A stretch of DNA of 5,669 bases, from NCBI GenBank assembly GCA_945897395.1, contig CAMDFE010000115.1:1-5669 (forward strand). Direction: 5' to 3'. The position numbers and the translations under genes were made by a program. This stretch comes from Chryseobacterium gleum (GTDB lineage: Bacteria > Bacteroidota > Bacteroidia > Flavobacteriales_D > Sanyastnellaceae). Under the pieces are notes generated by a model. The model had not been told where the DNA came from, searched no databases, and was given only the letters and a program-made list of their open reading frames with translations. This document shows, piece by piece, positions 5,315 through 5,669 of the stretch; the stretch's first letter is position 1, and each line of letters opens with the position of its first letter.

Positions 5315-5330
5315 CGCGTACTTTGGTAGT

Positions 5331-5669
5331 ATGATTCGCGGAAAGGGACCAACGTTTTATATTCTATTCGTTCTGTTGGTGCTGAACTCAATTGCAGGTC
5401 AAGCCCAATTTTACAGAGGTTCCAATGTTTCTTTCGGAAAAAACCGCGTTCAACACAAGCCTTTCGATTGGTCGTTTTTTCCCGGAGAGCATTTTGAAGT
5501 TTATTATTATCAAGGCGGACAGCAGATTGCCGAGCGATCTTTGTTGTATTGTGAACAGGAAAAAACACGCCTTCAAAAGTTTTTCAATGTGCAACTCGAC
5601 GATAAAATTCAAGTTGTTTGTTTCAACAAACAAAGTGAATTTCGTCAAAGTAATTTAGGATTATCAGAC
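5331..5669 (+). CDS. N-terminus of a large exported TolB/PD40-like protein (partial)
   Basis: The gene runs off the right edge after 113 codons with no stop. It begins at ATG 5331 with a likely signal peptide: basic MIRGKG, a hydrophobic core at about residues 9-22, and a probable cut after Ala23 or Ala25 (AGQAQ). The mature part opens with SFGKNRVQHKPFDWSFF (34-50) and EHFEVYYYQGG (53-63), followed by a helix and a strand with KIQVVCFNKQSEFRQSN (92-108). This order resembles the N-terminus of long exported Bacteroidota proteins that carry TolB/PD40 beta-propeller repeats further on, often labelled translocation protein TolB. The propeller itself would lie outside the window, so the function is open. 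It shares a short divergent promoter region with the MBL-fold hydrolase. Confidence 0.75.
   Translation, partial: MIRGKGPTFYILFVLLVLNSIAGQAQFYRGSNVSFGKNRVQHKPFDWSFFPGEHFEVYYYQGGQQIAERSLLYCEQEKTRLQKFFNVQLDDKIQVVCFNKQSEFRQSNLGLSD

Noticed and set aside
5284..5568. N-terminal extension of the MBL-fold hydrolase
   Set aside because: This stretch is the antisense of the rightward exported-protein gene, and the hydrolase fold begins normally at Met 5283.

Overview
The window looks like chromosomal DNA from a member of the Bacteroidota, most likely the Flavobacteriales. The evidence is the site-2 protease of the flavobacterial form, promoter elements of the Bacteroidota TAnnTTTG (-7) type, start codons without Shine-Dalgarno sequences, and a last gene whose N-terminus resembles the large TolB/PD40-like exported proteins of that phylum. 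This is inferred from protein and promoter style; no rRNA is present to settle it.

Layout. The left edge (235..1, minus) holds the N-terminal 78 codons of what appears to be an Mrr-type nuclease/helicase restriction-like protein. A tRNA-Asn (544..471, minus) with its own terminator follows, and beyond that terminator lies an array of six tiny hairpins (336-427). To the right is rseP (753-2069, plus), a membrane zinc protease. Then come tRNA-Leu(CAA) (2110-2191) with a promoter and terminator, and a second, different array of 12-base units (core 2249-2320, degenerate copies over 2225-2344). An arsenic resistance operon follows immediately: a quasi-palindromic operator (2352-2371), arsR (2383-2712), an ACR3-type arsenite exporter (2723-3757) and thioredoxin-type arsC (3754-4170). 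A DUF1801 gene (4200-4643) has its own candidate promoter. It converges on an MBL-fold hydrolase (5283..4645, minus) with one base between the stop codons. The hydrolase is divergent from a truncated exported-protein gene (5331 to the right edge, plus), across a 47-base gap holding back-to-back candidate promoters.

How the genes work together. The ars genes form a complete minimal arsenate pathway: ArsR senses As(III), ArsC reduces As(V) to As(III), and the ACR3 pump exports As(III). The other genes are housekeeping or uncharacterised and show no clear functional link to it.

The least explained parts are the two repeat arrays. Each sits just downstream of a tRNA terminator. One is built on fixed geometry (three-base loops, four-base spacers). 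The other is built on exact 12-base tiling with an inversion in the middle. No stretch longer than 300 bases lacks a gene; the longest gaps (236-470, 545-752, 2192-2382) hold the arrays, terminators and promoters described below.
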